The position numbers were made by a program, and so were the translations under genes. Shown in pieces: positions 9,126-19,610 of a stretch of DNA of 29,889 nt. How positions within the stretch are numbered: the stretch's first letter is position 1; each line of letters opens with the position of its first letter. Origin of the DNA: Rhizaria sp. SCN 62-66 (lineage: Eukaryota > Rhizaria, unplaced); NCBI GenBank assembly GCA_001724265.1, contig MEDY01000375.1, positions 1 through 29,889 of the forward strand, given 5' to 3'. The notes under the pieces are model-generated. The model was not told where the DNA came from, made no database searches, and saw only the letters and a list, made by a program, of their open reading frames with translations.

Positions 9126-12100
9126 TTACGCGTCTTCAACGCCATTGACGGGCCTGCCGCCGTACGCCTCCGCAACTGCCGCAAGCACCCATGCGCGGAC
9201 CTCGCGCTTGGACACCCAGTGGTGCCAGAGCCTGCGCCGCGCCGCCGTGCGCTGTCCGTCATCGAGCCGCCACCCACCCGCGGCGCCGCCACCGAGCTCG
9301 AGCCCCAGCCCCAGCCCCAGAGCGCCCAACGCTGCGCCCTCCACACCCGCATGTTCTCCGGCTGCGCCCGCGGCGCCCGCAGCGGCGCCCGCGGCGCGGA
9401 GCGTGCCGGTGCGGAGCAGCGCGCGGCGCTGGCGCGCGATGTCGACGTAGCCGGCGCGCGTGGCCGCGAGCTGCGCCGTGAGCGGGATGCCAGTGTAGGT
9501 GCCCCAGCGCTGGACAAGCAGGCGCTGCGCCTCGGTCTCGGCGGCGGCGGCAGCAATGGCAGCGGCCGCTGCGGCTGCGTCGTGCTGCTGGAGCTGTTGC
9601 TGCTGCTGGCTGTTGTGCTTGCCGTTGTGCGCACCAGCAGGGAGAGCAACAATGGGAGCGACTGCAGCGCCCATAGCAGTGATCGTAACAGGCATCAGCG
9701 AAGCAGATGAGGACGATGCCGACACAGACGCAGAGCCAGCAGCGGATGCCGAGGCAGACGCAGAGGCCGAGCTTGACGCCGAGCTCGAAAGGACTGACTG
9801 TGCGGTGCCGAAATCGAACATGTCACCGCGCGCTGCACCAGAGCCCGCCGCAGCCGCTGTGACCGAGGCCAGCGCCAGGCTCTCGCTGCTGCTGCTCGCA
9901 CTTAGGGCGCTGGCGCGGACACTGTTCGCCGCACTCGCACTAGAGTCGCCCATGACAGTCGTGTCGAGCGCGCGCAGTCCCGCGACACCGCTGATGCTGT
10001 TGCTGTTACTGTTGAAAAACGCGACGTCGTCGATGCCGCTCTCAGCGTCAGCCTTCGCCCGCGCGCGCGCCTCGGCCACATATGCCGCCTCAGCCTCGGC
10101 CGCAGCCCGCGCCGCAGAGTCAGCCTCACGCTCGCGCTCCTCCGCCGCAGCAACCGCCGCTGCCGCGGCCTCAAGCGTTTCCGCGGCGCGTCCCGAGGCC
10201 TTGAAGGGCGGCGGCAACAGCGCGGTGGTCTGCAGCGCGGCGCGGAGGCGCATGACCGACGCCGTAGCGGGGTCGGAGGCGTCCCACACGAGAGACGTCA
10301 CGCCCCAGTTTTGGCTCGGCAGCGCGACGGGGCGCACGCCGGCAGACTCGCTGCCGGGCGCGCCGCCCGTCGACATCAGAGTCGGCAGCCGCTCCAGCGC
10401 AGGCCGCGTCGCAGCCGCAGCGTTGGCACCGCCCGGGGGCGCGATGATGCCCGACAGTCTGCGCCCCTTGCCGCTACTCGCGCTGCCTGGCGCAGCAGTC
10501 ACGTGCAGATGGCCCGCGGTGGGCGCGTAGTAGAGCGAAGGCTGGTGCCCGTGGTGGTGCTGCTGACGCTGCAGCATGACGTAGTAAAACGCCGCCTGAG
10601 CCTGCGCCACGGCGCCGAGGTAGCACGCGTCGGGCTCGGAGAAGAGCATCGGCCGCCCTGGCGCAAGCACAATCACGCCCCCGCCCGCGGCAGCAGCGGC
10701 GCCACCGCCGCGCCCGCCGCCACTTGCGCTGTTGCGCCGTCCACCCGGCGCGACCGTTGCCACTCCGGCTTTGCCGGTGCCGCCGCTGGCAATGGCAAGG
10801 CTGCCGTTCGTGCTCGAGAGCTCCAGCCGCAGCGCGTCGATCTCGCGGCGGAAGTCGGGGTCCGCGACCACAGCGTCCCAGATGCGCGCCAGCAGCCCCG
10901 CGCGCGCGCGCACAACGGCGCGGCGGCGGCGCCACCAGCGCTGGATGAGCACGACCTTGCGGCGGAACGACTGGACAATCAGCGGCAGGAACGGGCGCGA
11001 AGACAGCTCCGTGAGCACGGTGCGGACGACGTCGGCGGCCGTGTCGCGGACACGGCGCGCGCGCGCGTGGGCCCAGCGGGCGCTGAAGCTCAGCATGCGC
11101 AGGCGGAACGCGCGCGCGCGGTCGCAGTCGCGCTCGCGGTCCGCCGCGGCGGCGCCGTCGCCGCTGTTGCGGTCACGCTCACGGTCGCGGCGGCGCGGGC
11201 TGCCGTTGGTGTTATTGCAGCTGCTGCCGCTGAGATTGCCGCTGGCACTGAGGTTTGTGCTCGGGTTCGCGTTGGCAATGGTGGCGACAGCGGCAGCAGC
11301 GGCAGCGACGCGATATTGTTGTGGCAATGGAGGCGGTGCGTAGTAAGACGGCAGATGCAGGTAGCCATATGCGTCGCAGTCATCGTCAGCCTTCCACCCG
11401 CCGTGCTGGTGATGTGTGGTCTCATCTTCATCGTCGTTGTCGGCGTCACTGTCGTTGTAGGTGCGGAATAAACTATGCGGCTTGTTCGTGTTAACCCGAT
11501 CGTTATTATTCGAGCCAGTGGTATTATTGCTGGTGCGACGAAAAGGCACGGCTTTGTTGGTGTCAAGTTCAACGACATTGCCACTCCTAGAATGCGAGTT
11601 CTTACTCTTGTTCGTATCAGTCGGCGCACTCCTGTCACCAATGCCAGCGCCGCTAGAGCGTTTGCCACTGCGACGGCGCCGGCGCCTCTCGTTGCGCTCG
11701 CAGCCTGCGGCGTCTGTGGCGACATCGACCGCCACGCCGCCCCAGTACCCCACCAACGGCGGCGCAATTGGGGTCACGACAGCCATCGTCACAGCGCCAG
11801 CAGCAGCGGCCGCGGCACCGCGGCTCCCGCGGGCACGCGCTCCAACGCCATTAAGATTGCTGTTGTTAGTGTTCGCGTTCGCGTTGTAGTTGTAGACAAT
11901 ATTCGGGTTAGTCAAGGGCACTGCGGCGCCGGTGGTCGAGTCCGCGCGCTCGGGGTCCGAGTCGGAGGCGCAGATCTCGTCGTCGCGCCTCTGCCGCTGA
12001 CGGCGCCGCTGCTGCTCCGCCTGGTGCTGCGCCTCAACGTCCACCTCGCTGCTCCCGTCCTTGCCGTGGACGTTGTCCGTGCTGGCAACGGTGAGGTTGC

Positions 12101-15100
12101 GCTTGGGGCTCAGAGGGTCGTCGCTGTCGTCCTCGCTGCTGCTACTGTGTCCATTCGCGTTGTCATAGTGATTTGCTGTGCGGCGCGCGCGCCGACCCCG
12201 AGCCCTGACGCGCTCCAAGTAGGCGACCGGCTCCTTCGTGCGCATCACCTCGCGCGGGATCGCCGCGATCGCGGTGATGATCGTGAGCCACAGCTGCTCG
12301 CGCTGCCGCGTGCGCGCTACCACCTCGGCCTCAGCGGCCTCGGACTGCGCGCGCCGCTCCGCCGCAGCCTTAGCACGCGCTACGCGCGCTTGCTCGGCGA
12401 GAGTCGCGGTATCGGCGTCGCGAGCGCGCTTGGCGTCCGCGGCGGCGGCCAGACTGTCGAGCACGGCGGCCTCGCGCTCCGCGTGCGTCCGGGGACGGCT
12501 GCTGTGGGCGCGCACAGAGCGACTCTGCGGCGACTGCGACTGAGACTGCGAGTCCGGCTGTGAGTCCTGAATACCCAGGATTTGCGTGCATGAGGTAGAT
12601 CCTGACTGCGGATGCTGATCGTCAGCAGCAGCGGCTGGCGACTGCGGCTGTGAGTCGCCGCCACTGTGACCGAAGGCGATGTTGTGGGCGTTGTTGTTGC
12701 AACGTGCTTGTGCCCGTTCGTAGCGTTCGCGCGCATTCCACGCACGCTCCCACTGGTCGCCCTTGTGGTGATGCTGCGGGTGCTGAGCCATGATGGCATT
12801 GTCGTCCCCATCAATGTCGTCATCACCACGGCTATATGCAGCAGCATGTCCACTCTCAGGCGCATTCTGCCCTTCATTGTCGGAGGCGTGGTCAACGCCA
12901 CTTGCTTTCCTCTTGTTTGCGAGCGCCGCGGCCTCTTTCTCGGCCTGCATAATCAGCCGCATGCGCTCGCGCGGACCGTCTGCGGCCACATACGCGACAC
13001 CCAGCTCCCTCCGTGCGCGCGCAAAGCCGACGCCGCCCATGCCCGCGCCGCCCGCAGCGCCGCCCGCGGTGGCGCGCATCACGAGACTCGCGCTGGCCGC
13101 GGACCGCGGGCGCACAGAGAGCTCGCGTCGCAGCCCGGCCGCGGCGTTGTGACCAGTGAACTCCGCCATGCCAGCAGCGCTCGCAGCCGCGCCATTCCCG
13201 GGGCCGGAAAAGATCGGCCGCGAGTGCGGGTGTTGCTCGTTGGCGCCAGTGATCCATGAAGTTAGGCCGCCAGTCGACGCCTTGCCGGTCATGATGTCCA
13301 CGGGCGCGGCAAACGACGACTGCGGCGCCAGCAATGCGCGCGCGTCGGGCTTGCGAAGCGCGAGGCGCGTGTTCGTGTGCGCCTCTGCCGCGGGCGCCAC
13401 AGACACGCCCGGTCCCGGCTGCGCGGCTGCAAACCGGCCCGCCTGCGTAAAGGCGACGCCCTTGCTTTCGTTGCCGAAGACGCGCGCGGCCGTGCGCGCG
13501 CCGTCGCCGACGTAGTCGCGGTTCGGCAGCCCCGCGTAGTCGCTCGACGCCGGGTGCGAGGCCCCGCGTCGGCTGACAGTGACGCGGCCCACGACCGTGC
13601 CCGTGGCCGGGTCCAGCGCGGGCAGCCCCGTGGCCTCATCGACGACCACGCGGCCGCGCGAGTCCCGCAGCGGCGCGCACGTCGCCGGGTCTACCACGGG
13701 GAAGCTCAGCGCGTCGCGGCCGTGGCGCGCCGCGTACGCGTGCTCGTAGGGCCCGTACGGCAGCTGCGACGGCCGCTGCCCGCCGTCCGCCAGAGAGGGC
13801 GTCGAAACGTGCTTGCTACCCGACAGTACAGACGCTTGCGCAGGGGCTGCAGGAGGCAGAAAAGACCGATGCGCGGTGCTCGCAGCGGCCGCGGCGGCGA
13901 TGCCAGCGTTAAGGCCGTAGCTAAACGCAACAGCACCGCCGCCTGCAATTGCGGAGGCGCGCGACAGGCGGCCCGCGGCTGTGGCGGGGCGCAAACGCGT
14001 CGCGCGGCCTGCGCCGGGGCCGTCGCGGTGCGCGCGCGGGAAGGAGCCTGCTGTGACGGGGTTCGTCGCGCTATTGGTGCTGTTGCTGTCCGTGATGTGC
14101 ACAGTGCTGCTGTGCGTGGAAACGGTGAAACAGGGCGAGAGCTGCGCAGATGTTAATGTGGTGGAGCTGGAAAGACCAGAGTGCAGGTAGCTTGTTGTGC
14201 CAGCAACATTTGAGTTGTTCGCCTGATCATCCTTTTTGACAATATCGGGGTCGTGCTCCAAAGCACCGATCGTGGTCATATTCGCGCTGTCACGGGCTGC
14301 ATCAACAGAGCCATTACCACCACGAGAATGCTTCTCCTTGCTTGGACTCGCGATACCGCTGGGATCAGTTTCAGCAGCGGCGAATGCCTGCTTAGGGATC
14401 ACCTTGCGGAACACGCGGTCCGCCTGTGCCAATACGCGCGCTGCGCGCTGCGACATCGCGCCCGAGCTGTTGGCGTCAGTAATGTTCTGATCACCCACAG
14501 CAGTGCCATTGCCAGCAGCGCTTACGACAGTTGTTGTGTTCTGAGCGTCGCTCTTTGTAACTGCGTTGTTTGTGTTGACATTCGAGTACGTTTGAGGGTC
14601 GAGCCGTTCCGCGCGCGCAAACGTGCCCGATGGGCCGAACACCCGCGTTTCGCCCAGAATCGTCACCGTAGTACCCCGGCGCGCGCGGCGGGAGACCGCA
14701 GTCTGCGCGAGGTTCTGCGCGAGCGCCGCCCGTGCGCCTGTGCTTGAGCTGGGACGCGCGGTGACGGAGCGCTTGACACCCGTCGCAGCGGGAGCAGCAG
14801 CGGGAGCATTAGCAGCAGACTTTGGAGTCGTGTTTGCGTTTGTGTTGTTGCTTGAGTTACTGATGCTGTTATGGCCACGGCGCTGCGTAGAGACGGTTGG
14901 CATCGGTAAATCGAGAACGATGTTCTCGTCATCGTCGTCTTCGTCGTTCTCCTGAGTCACGCTGAGTCCCTTTTGCTGACCCTTCTGCTCTCTCTCGCGC
15001 GCGAGCTCTGCCTCTGGCTTGAGTCCGAGACTGGCCGTAAACTGACTGCCGCGGTGCCCAAGCCCCAGCGCGGCCCGCGTGTCCGCGAACAGCGCCGCCA

Positions 15101-18100
15101 TCTCGGTGATGCCGGCCGCAGCGCACTGCTGCAGGCGGTCCGTTCCGCGCACCCAGTTCGCGTCCTGAGAGGCGCTGGCAGGGGACGAGGCTCGGGCCTT
15201 GTCCTTGCTGCTCCCGTCCTGAGCAATCTTAGGAGAGACATGCTTTGCGCGAGGGGTTAAAGCAACAGGAACTGTGCGAGCGCTCATTTGACCACTCGTG
15301 CTGGTTGCGTTTGCGCTAGCACTAGAGTCAGCGCTGCTTTTGTTGCTGTCTTGGTTGCTGTTACTGTCGCTGTGTGTGTAGTCATTGCTGTAGCCACTAA
15401 GAATGTTGACACAAGCCTGCTTGTACTCGTTACTCGCATTAACATTTACACTCGTTGTCGCAGCTTCGCTAGAGCTCGACCGACTATCATAGCTGCCACG
15501 CTTTCTGGTGTCACTACTCAAGTGACTGTCGCGGCTTGCACTGTGTGAGTCGCTCTGGCTGTTGCCGGTGTGACCGCTGCTGCAGTCAACGCGCGGCTTC
15601 TCCGCATCGTCGCAGCGCGGCAGCGCAGTGAACGCGCCCCCCGACGGCGCCGCGTAGCGCCCCTCGCTGTACACCGGCACCGCGGCCATCGAGGCCAGCA
15701 GCTCCGAGTGCGACAGAAGCCCGCGCGCGTCGCGGAAGTGCGCGGTCAGCCGCCACGGCACCGCGCTCGCGCCAGAGCTCGCGCTGGAACTCGCTGCGGG
15801 AGCGCCGGCTGCGACAGCAGTACTGAAAGTAGTGTTTGTAGTGTTTGTGCTAGTCACTTGTCTCAAACCAGAGCCAGCGTCTTTGGTGTTTTTATCCGTC
15901 ACCATCGCGTCGTAGGCTGAATACAGCCCGTCTCCGCATCCGGCACCAAACAGCGGGCGCGGCTTGGCTTTGACTGCAGAAGCACGAGCACTAACATTGC
16001 TGTCGTTCGCACTGTTGTTCTTCTCAAACTCAACGCGTTTGTTGTTCTTGCCGTCACTCGCATTCGTGGCCGCTGCAGTAGCTGCGGCGGGCAGCGGCGG
16101 CGGGTGAATGAGCGCGTGCTCTTCGTCTTCAGTAAGCGGCTTAACTTCGCGGCGCGCCCACGCAGCGGCGCCGGCGGCAGTGAACGGGCCCACAGGAGCG
16201 GGCGGCAAGTTGCGATTATCGCTGTCGGTAGTGTTGTTCACGGGTGGAGGAGACGGCGGTGGCAGGGGAATGTTGGTCGGCGTAGCTCGCTTGATCTGCG
16301 TATTGTGTGACGGCAGCGTGAGGGCCAGCGCCGTTTCGGGAACACTGGCGTATGCCCGAGGCGCCGCCCACTGCTGCTCTTCTGGCTCACGCTGTTGAGG
16401 TTCTTGCGCTTCACCGACAGCAGCCACGTGAGCATTGTTAACAACCGGAGCAATGAGAGCAAAGTCATCGTTGCTGTCGCCAGTGTTGCCGCCAGAGGGC
16501 GCGAAGGCGGCGTCTACGGCGGCGGCCATGACCGTGGCCGAGGTGGTCAGCGGCCGGCCGAGGACGTCGCTCTCGCGGCCTGCCAGCAGCGCCAGCTGGT
16601 CGACCTGCGACGAAGTTAGCGCGGCCGCGGCGTCGGCATGCAGGAAGCCCCGGAAGCCGGCAGCCGCGGCGCTGACGTCATCTCTAGAGTCAACCACTCC
16701 AGACGAAGGGGCGATCGCACTTGAATCAGGACTAAAAGCAACGGTTGCACCACCGCCAGAGGTTGATGCCGCTCTCTGCGCGTTGTAAATGGCGTTAAAG
16801 GAGGCGCCGGGGGTCTGCGGGGGCACGAACAAACTCGGCCTGTTCGTTGGCCGCCCCTGCGCAAAGTCAGGCCGCCGGTGGTGCTTGTCGCTGTTGGAGC
16901 CCGTTTCACTGTCGACGGCCGCAGCAGTCGCGGACGCAGGAGGGGCGAGCCAGCCGCCCCTGCGCGCAAGCGTCTCTGCCTCAGCTTTGGTCTTGGCCTC
17001 CGCTGCCGCCGCGGCCGCAGCAGCCTCAGCTGCCGCGCGCGCCGCCGCCGCCGCAGCTTTTTCCGCAGAAATTTCAGCTGCAATAACCGCTTCCTCCGCG
17101 GCCGCGCGCGCCGCCGCCTCAGCCTCCGCCGCGGCCGCCGCGGCCTCGAGGGCCTCGCGCGACGTGGGGCCGCGGTTGACGGGGTATTTGTCGACGTACA
17201 CGCCGCGCCGCGACGCACGCGCGGTGCGGCCGCGGCCGGAAGCGATTCCGTGAGCAGGAACAGAGGCAGAGGCAGAAGCTGGGGCTAGACGACTGCGCGC
17301 TGTTGCCGTCTGATTAGAGCTCGCAGCGACAGGACTGCTTGCACGAGGCGTGTTGGCCGTCGTCTTGGCCTTGGAGTTGACGTTGCTGAGACCGGATTTG
17401 GGTGCGGGCGTGGCAGGCGCTGCAGCAACAGCTGCGGCCTCTGGGTTGTAATACACGTCCTCCTCATCGTCGCTGTCGCTGTAAGCCACGGCCGCAGTCT
17501 CACGCCTGCCGCTCATGTTCGCGCCCGGATTGTTGACGCTATCATTGCCATTCGTGATGTCACGATGAGAGTCGGCTTTGTTGTTCCGGCGCACGTAGCG
17601 AGGGTCGGTGAGCCCGCCACCGGCCCCGTCGCCCTCGTAGTCGCACACGGTGTCGCAGTCGCTATCCTCGTCATCGCCCACGCCCGCGCCCGCGCCCGCA
17701 GCTGCCGCAGCGACGACGGCGGTCGTGGTCGCGGGGTCGCTGCCGCAGCCCGCGCCGACGGCCAGAGCCACCGCGTTGGCCGCCCGCGCTCTGGCGCTGG
17801 CTGCGGCCTCAGCCCTGGCGCGGGACAGGGCCCGTGCCGCGGCGGCCCGGTCGGCGAGCGCCTGCTGCTGCGCCGCGACGAGCGCGGCCACCTCGGCCTC
17901 GCGCGAGGCCGCGAAGCCCGTCTGCGCCTCGCGCGTGTCGCCCAGCGCGCGCGCGCGCAGCGGCGGCCCCACATCGCCGCCGCGCGGGGGCGTGCTCCCC
18001 GCTTCGGTGATATGGCGGCGGCCCACGAGGCCCGGGTTCGCGGTGCCCGGTGGCAGCGAGAGTAAGCGTTCGGCTGTGGCGGCAGCGGCTGCTGAAGCAG

Positions 18101-19610
18101 CGGCAGCCGCAGCAACAGGGTCCGCTGCGCGGGCAATGGAGGCAGCAGCGATTGCTTTAGCTGCGTTCGGATCCATTGCAACAGCCACGTTTGCGGCGGG
18201 ACTCTGGTTCGGAGCGTCATCAGCTCTGCGAGTGTTGGTATCGTCGTCAAGTTTGCTGTCGTGCGTCTCGTTGTTGTTGTTGGTTTTATCACTTTTTTGA
18301 GTACGCTTTGCTGCTGCTGTTGCTGCAGCAGCTGTCGCTTTTGCTCCAGCAAGAGGTGAGTTCTTCGGTGATGATCTAGTGAGTACAGCGAGCAAGTCAG
18401 GCCGCGTCGACAGCAAGTCAAGCGGCGGGAAGTTAGGCCGCGGCGAAGACACACTATCAAGCCCTTGCCCTCCTGCTGCGGGCGTTACTGGCGAGAAGAC
18501 CGTGGCTGTTGCGGCCGCAGCAGCCTTGGCGGCGGTCAGCGCGGCCTCCACTCCTGCTGCCCGGTCTAAGTGACCCTGCGGCGAGATGTAAGTGTCGGAA
18601 GTAAGGGGCCGCGTGGGCCGGTACACGTGACCAAACAGCTCGCCCTGCGCTGCAGCGAGCGCAGTCGCCTCGGTCGCAACAGTCGCGGAGGCAGCCGCAG
18701 CAGTTGCGGCCGCGGTATTTGTCGTCGCAGCAGCAGTCTTATTACTGTCGTTACTGCTGCTGCCGCTGCTGCCGCTGCTGCTGCTGCTGTTGTTGCTCAC
18801 TGGAATGTTATGGTTGTTGATGCTGTTAATGTCGCAAACACCGGGGATGTTGTCAGCGTAAGCGGCCGTGGCGAAGGCTGTCGTGGGCAGCATGAACGGC
18901 CCCAGTAGTGCGCGGGGGTCTTTGAGCGCGCCCGCGCCCGGCACTAGCGCCTCCGCGCGCGCGCGCTCCTCCTCCGTCGCGTCCACGGCCGCCGCGCTGC
19001 CCGCCTCGCCATCGCCGAGGTCGCTGCCGCCGCTCGCGCTGCGGCCAAGCGGCGAGTGGAGCCGGCTGACGCCCGCCTCGAGCGAGTCGACGCGTGCGAG
19101 CACCGTGTCGACGTCGACGAACACGATCGCGTGCTCAGAGCGGCGCCGCGCGTCGGCGACGATCGACGCGCGCCGTTCCGCGCGGGCGGCAACGCCGTAC
19201 GCGGACCCACCGCCCGCGGTCGGCGACGCAGCTCCGAGACTCGACGAGCCGGAGCCGGAGCCGGAGCCGGAGGCTGAGCCCGGCGTGGTCGGGGGCGGCA
19301 GCAGCGCGGCGGCGGCGAGCTCCAGCGTGCTGAGGGGCCGCGGGGGGAAAGCGGCGCCGTGCGCGGGCACGCGAAAGGAAATGCTGGCGCGCCGCTGCGT
19401 CGGGGCAGCTGCACCGGCCGCGGTCGGGGTCGCGCCAGCGGCAGCATGAGAAGACGAGGACGATGAGGTGGGAGAGAGGGTGGGCGCTGGGGAGGCTGCG
19501 GCAGCGGCGCGCGGGGATAGGTGGGGCGGCCCAAAAACGGGGGCGCCGGCGATATGCACCTCGCCGCGCAAGGTGAGAGACCCGCGTCGCATGGACTGCT
19601 GGGTCGCCAT
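9126..19610 (-). CDS. Giant low-complexity protein with IQ-like helix and coiled coils, function unknown
   Basis: An uninterrupted frame of 3,494 residues from ATG 19610 to TAA 9126-9128. Not recognised. The bulk is Ala-, Ser- and Asn-rich tracts with dispersed conserved-looking islands. These are the N-terminus (RRGSLTLRGEVHIAGAPVFG); an Ala/Glu coiled coil at about 815-890; RRGTTVTILGETRVFGPSG near 1,650; a double DPATG-type segment at about 1,970-2,015; a coiled coil running into WLTIITAIAAIPREVM at about 2,370-2,475; a basic helix with VVLIQRWWRRRRAVVRARAG at about 2,885-2,905 that resembles a calmodulin-binding IQ motif with its last basic position replaced; and another Ala/Glu helix at about 3,140-3,195. 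No transmembrane segment or enzyme domain was seen. A scaffold, possibly cytoskeletal, would fit IQ plus coiled coils, but that is inference. It is divergent from the borealin-like gene. Confidence 0.8.
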   Translation of the reverse strand: MATQQSMRRGSLTLRGEVHIAGAPVFGPPHLSPRAAAAASPAPTLSPTSSSSSSHAAAGATPTAAGAAAPTQRRASISFRVPAHGAAFPPRPLSTLELAAAALLPPPTTPGSASGSGSGSGSSSLGAASPTAGGGSAYGVAARAERRASIVADARRRSEHAIVFVDVDTVLARVDSLEAGVSRLHSPLGRSASGGSDLGDGEAGSAAAVDATEEERARAEALVPGAGALKDPRALLGPFMLPTTAFATAAYADNIPGVCDINSINNHNIPVSNNSSSSSGSSGSSSNDSNKTAAATTNTAAATAAAASATVATEATALAAAQGELFGHVYRPTRPLTSDTYISPQGHLDRAAGVEAALTAAKAAAAATATVFSPVTPAAGGQGLDSVSSPRPNFPPLDLLSTRPDLLAVLTRSSPKNSPLAGAKATAAAATAAAKRTQKSDKTNNNNETHDSKLDDDTNTRRADDAPNQSPAANVAVAMDPNAAKAIAAASIARAADPVAAAAAASAAAAATAERLLSLPPGTANPGLVGRRHITEAGSTPPRGGDVGPPLRARALGDTREAQTGFAASREAEVAALVAAQQQALADRAAAARALSRARAEAAASARARAANAVALAVGAGCGSDPATTTAVVAAAAAGAGAGVGDDEDSDCDTVCDYEGDGAGGGLTDPRYVRRNNKADSHRDITNGNDSVNNPGANMSGRRETAAVAYSDSDDEEDVYYNPEAAAVAAAPATPAPKSGLSNVNSKAKTTANTPRASSPVAASSNQTATARSRLAPASASASVPAHGIASGRGRTARASRRGVYVDKYPVNRGPTSREALEAAAAAAEAEAAARAAAEEAVIAAEISAEKAAAAAARAAAEAAAAAAAAEAKTKAEAETLARRGGWLAPPASATAAAVDSETGSNSDKHHRRPDFAQGRPTNRPSLFVPPQTPGASFNAIYNAQRAASTSGGGATVAFSPDSSAIAPSSGVVDSRDDVSAAAAGFRGFLHADAAAALTSSQVDQLALLAGRESDVLGRPLTTSATVMAAAVDAAFAPSGGNTGDSNDDFALIAPVVNNAHVAAVGEAQEPQQREPEEQQWAAPRAYASVPETALALTLPSHNTQIKRATPTNIPLPPPSPPPVNNTTDSDNRNLPPAPVGPFTAAGAAAWARREVKPLTEDEEHALIHPPPLPAAATAAATNASDGKNNKRVEFEKNNSANDSNVSARASAVKAKPRPLFGAGCGDGLYSAYDAMVTDKNTKDAGSGLRQVTSTNTTNTTFSTAVAAGAPAASSSASSGASAVPWRLTAHFRDARGLLSHSELLASMAAVPVYSEGRYAAPSGGAFTALPRCDDAEKPRVDCSSGHTGNSQSDSHSASRDSHLSSDTRKRGSYDSRSSSSEAATTSVNVNASNEYKQACVNILSGYSNDYTHSDSNSNQDSNKSSADSSASANATSTSGQMSARTVPVALTPRAKHVSPKIAQDGSSKDKARASSPASASQDANWVRGTDRLQQCAAAGITEMAALFADTRAALGLGHRGSQFTASLGLKPEAELAREREQKGQQKGLSVTQENDEDDDDENIVLDLPMPTVSTQRRGHNSISNSSNNTNANTTPKSAANAPAAAPAATGVKRSVTARPSSSTGARAALAQNLAQTAVSRRARRGTTVTILGETRVFGPSGTFARAERLDPQTYSNVNTNNAVTKSDAQNTTTVVSAAGNGTAVGDQNITDANSSGAMSQRAARVLAQADRVFRKVIPKQAFAAAETDPSGIASPSKEKHSRGGNGSVDAARDSANMTTIGALEHDPDIVKKDDQANNSNVAGTTSYLHSGLSSSTTLTSAQLSPCFTVSTHSSTVHITDSNSTNSATNPVTAGSFPRAHRDGPGAGRATRLRPATAAGRLSRASAIAGGGAVAFSYGLNAGIAAAAAASTAHRSFLPPAAPAQASVLSGSKHVSTPSLADGGQRPSQLPYGPYEHAYAARHGRDALSFPVVDPATCAPLRDSRGRVVVDEATGLPALDPATGTVVGRVTVSRRGASHPASSDYAGLPNRDYVGDGARTAARVFGNESKGVAFTQAGRFAAAQPGPGVSVAPAAEAHTNTRLALRKPDARALLAPQSSFAAPVDIMTGKASTGGLTSWITGANEQHPHSRPIFSGPGNGAAASAAGMAEFTGHNAAAGLRRELSVRPRSAASASLVMRATAGGAAGGAGMGGVGFARARRELGVAYVAADGPRERMRLIMQAEKEAAALANKRKASGVDHASDNEGQNAPESGHAAAYSRGDDDIDGDDNAIMAQHPQHHHKGDQWERAWNARERYERAQARCNNNAHNIAFGHSGGDSQPQSPAAAADDQHPQSGSTSCTQILGIQDSQPDSQSQSQSPQSRSVRAHSSRPRTHAEREAAVLDSLAAAADAKRARDADTATLAEQARVARAKAAAERRAQSEAAEAEVVARTRQREQLWLTIITAIAAIPREVMRTKEPVAYLERVRARGRRARRTANHYDNANGHSSSSEDDSDDPLSPKRNLTVASTDNVHGKDGSSEVDVEAQHQAEQQRRRQRQRRDDEICASDSDPERADSTTGAAVPLTNPNIVYNYNANANTNNSNLNGVGARARGSRGAAAAAAGAVTMAVVTPIAPPLVGYWGGVAVDVATDAAGCERNERRRRRRSGKRSSGAGIGDRSAPTDTNKSKNSHSRSGNVVELDTNKAVPFRRTSNNTTGSNNNDRVNTNKPHSLFRTYNDSDADNDDEDETTHHQHGGWKADDDCDAYGYLHLPSYYAPPPLPQQYRVAAAAAAVATIANANPSTNLSASGNLSGSSCNNTNGSPRRRDRERDRNSGDGAAAADRERDCDRARAFRLRMLSFSARWAHARARRVRDTAADVVRTVLTELSSRPFLPLIVQSFRRKVVLIQRWWRRRRAVVRARAGLLARIWDAVVADPDFRREIDALRLELSSTNGSLAIASGGTGKAGVATVAPGGRRNSASGGGRGGGAAAAAGGGVIVLAPGRPMLFSEPDACYLGAVAQAQAAFYYVMLQRQQHHHGHQPSLYYAPTAGHLHVTAAPGSASSGKGRRLSGIIAPPGGANAAAATRPALERLPTLMSTGGAPGSESAGVRPVALPSQNWGVTSLVWDASDPATASVMRLRAALQTTALLPPPFKASGRAAETLEAAAAAVAAAEEREREADSAARAAAEAEAAYVAEARARAKADAESGIDDVAFFNSNSNSISGVAGLRALDTTVMGDSSASAANSVRASALSASSSSESLALASVTAAAAGSGAARGDMFDFGTAQSVLSSSASSSASASASASAAGSASVSASSSSASLMPVTITAMGAAVAPIVALPAGAHNGKHNSQQQQQLQQHDAAAAAAAIAAAAAETEAQRLLVQRWGTYTGIPLTAQLAATRAGYVDIARQRRALLRTGTLRAAGAAAGAAGAAGEHAGVEGAALGALGLGLGLELGGGAAGGWRLDDGQRTAARRRLWHHWVSKREVRAWVLAAVAEAYGGRPVNGVEDA

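Noticed and set aside
8640-9126. GTAAGT over the stop of the giant ORF on the minus strand, with an acceptor-like TGATGCAG near 8682 giving about nine more codons.
   Set aside because: The donor does not match the local consensus and the added peptide is short and unremarkable; the TAA at 9126-9128 is the simpler end.
10311-11471. Long plus-strand frames opposite the giant gene (also 9499-10530, 11475-12563 and 13377-14156).
   Set aside because: They are antisense shadows of GC-rich codon usage, rich in Arg and Ala, with no domain pattern.
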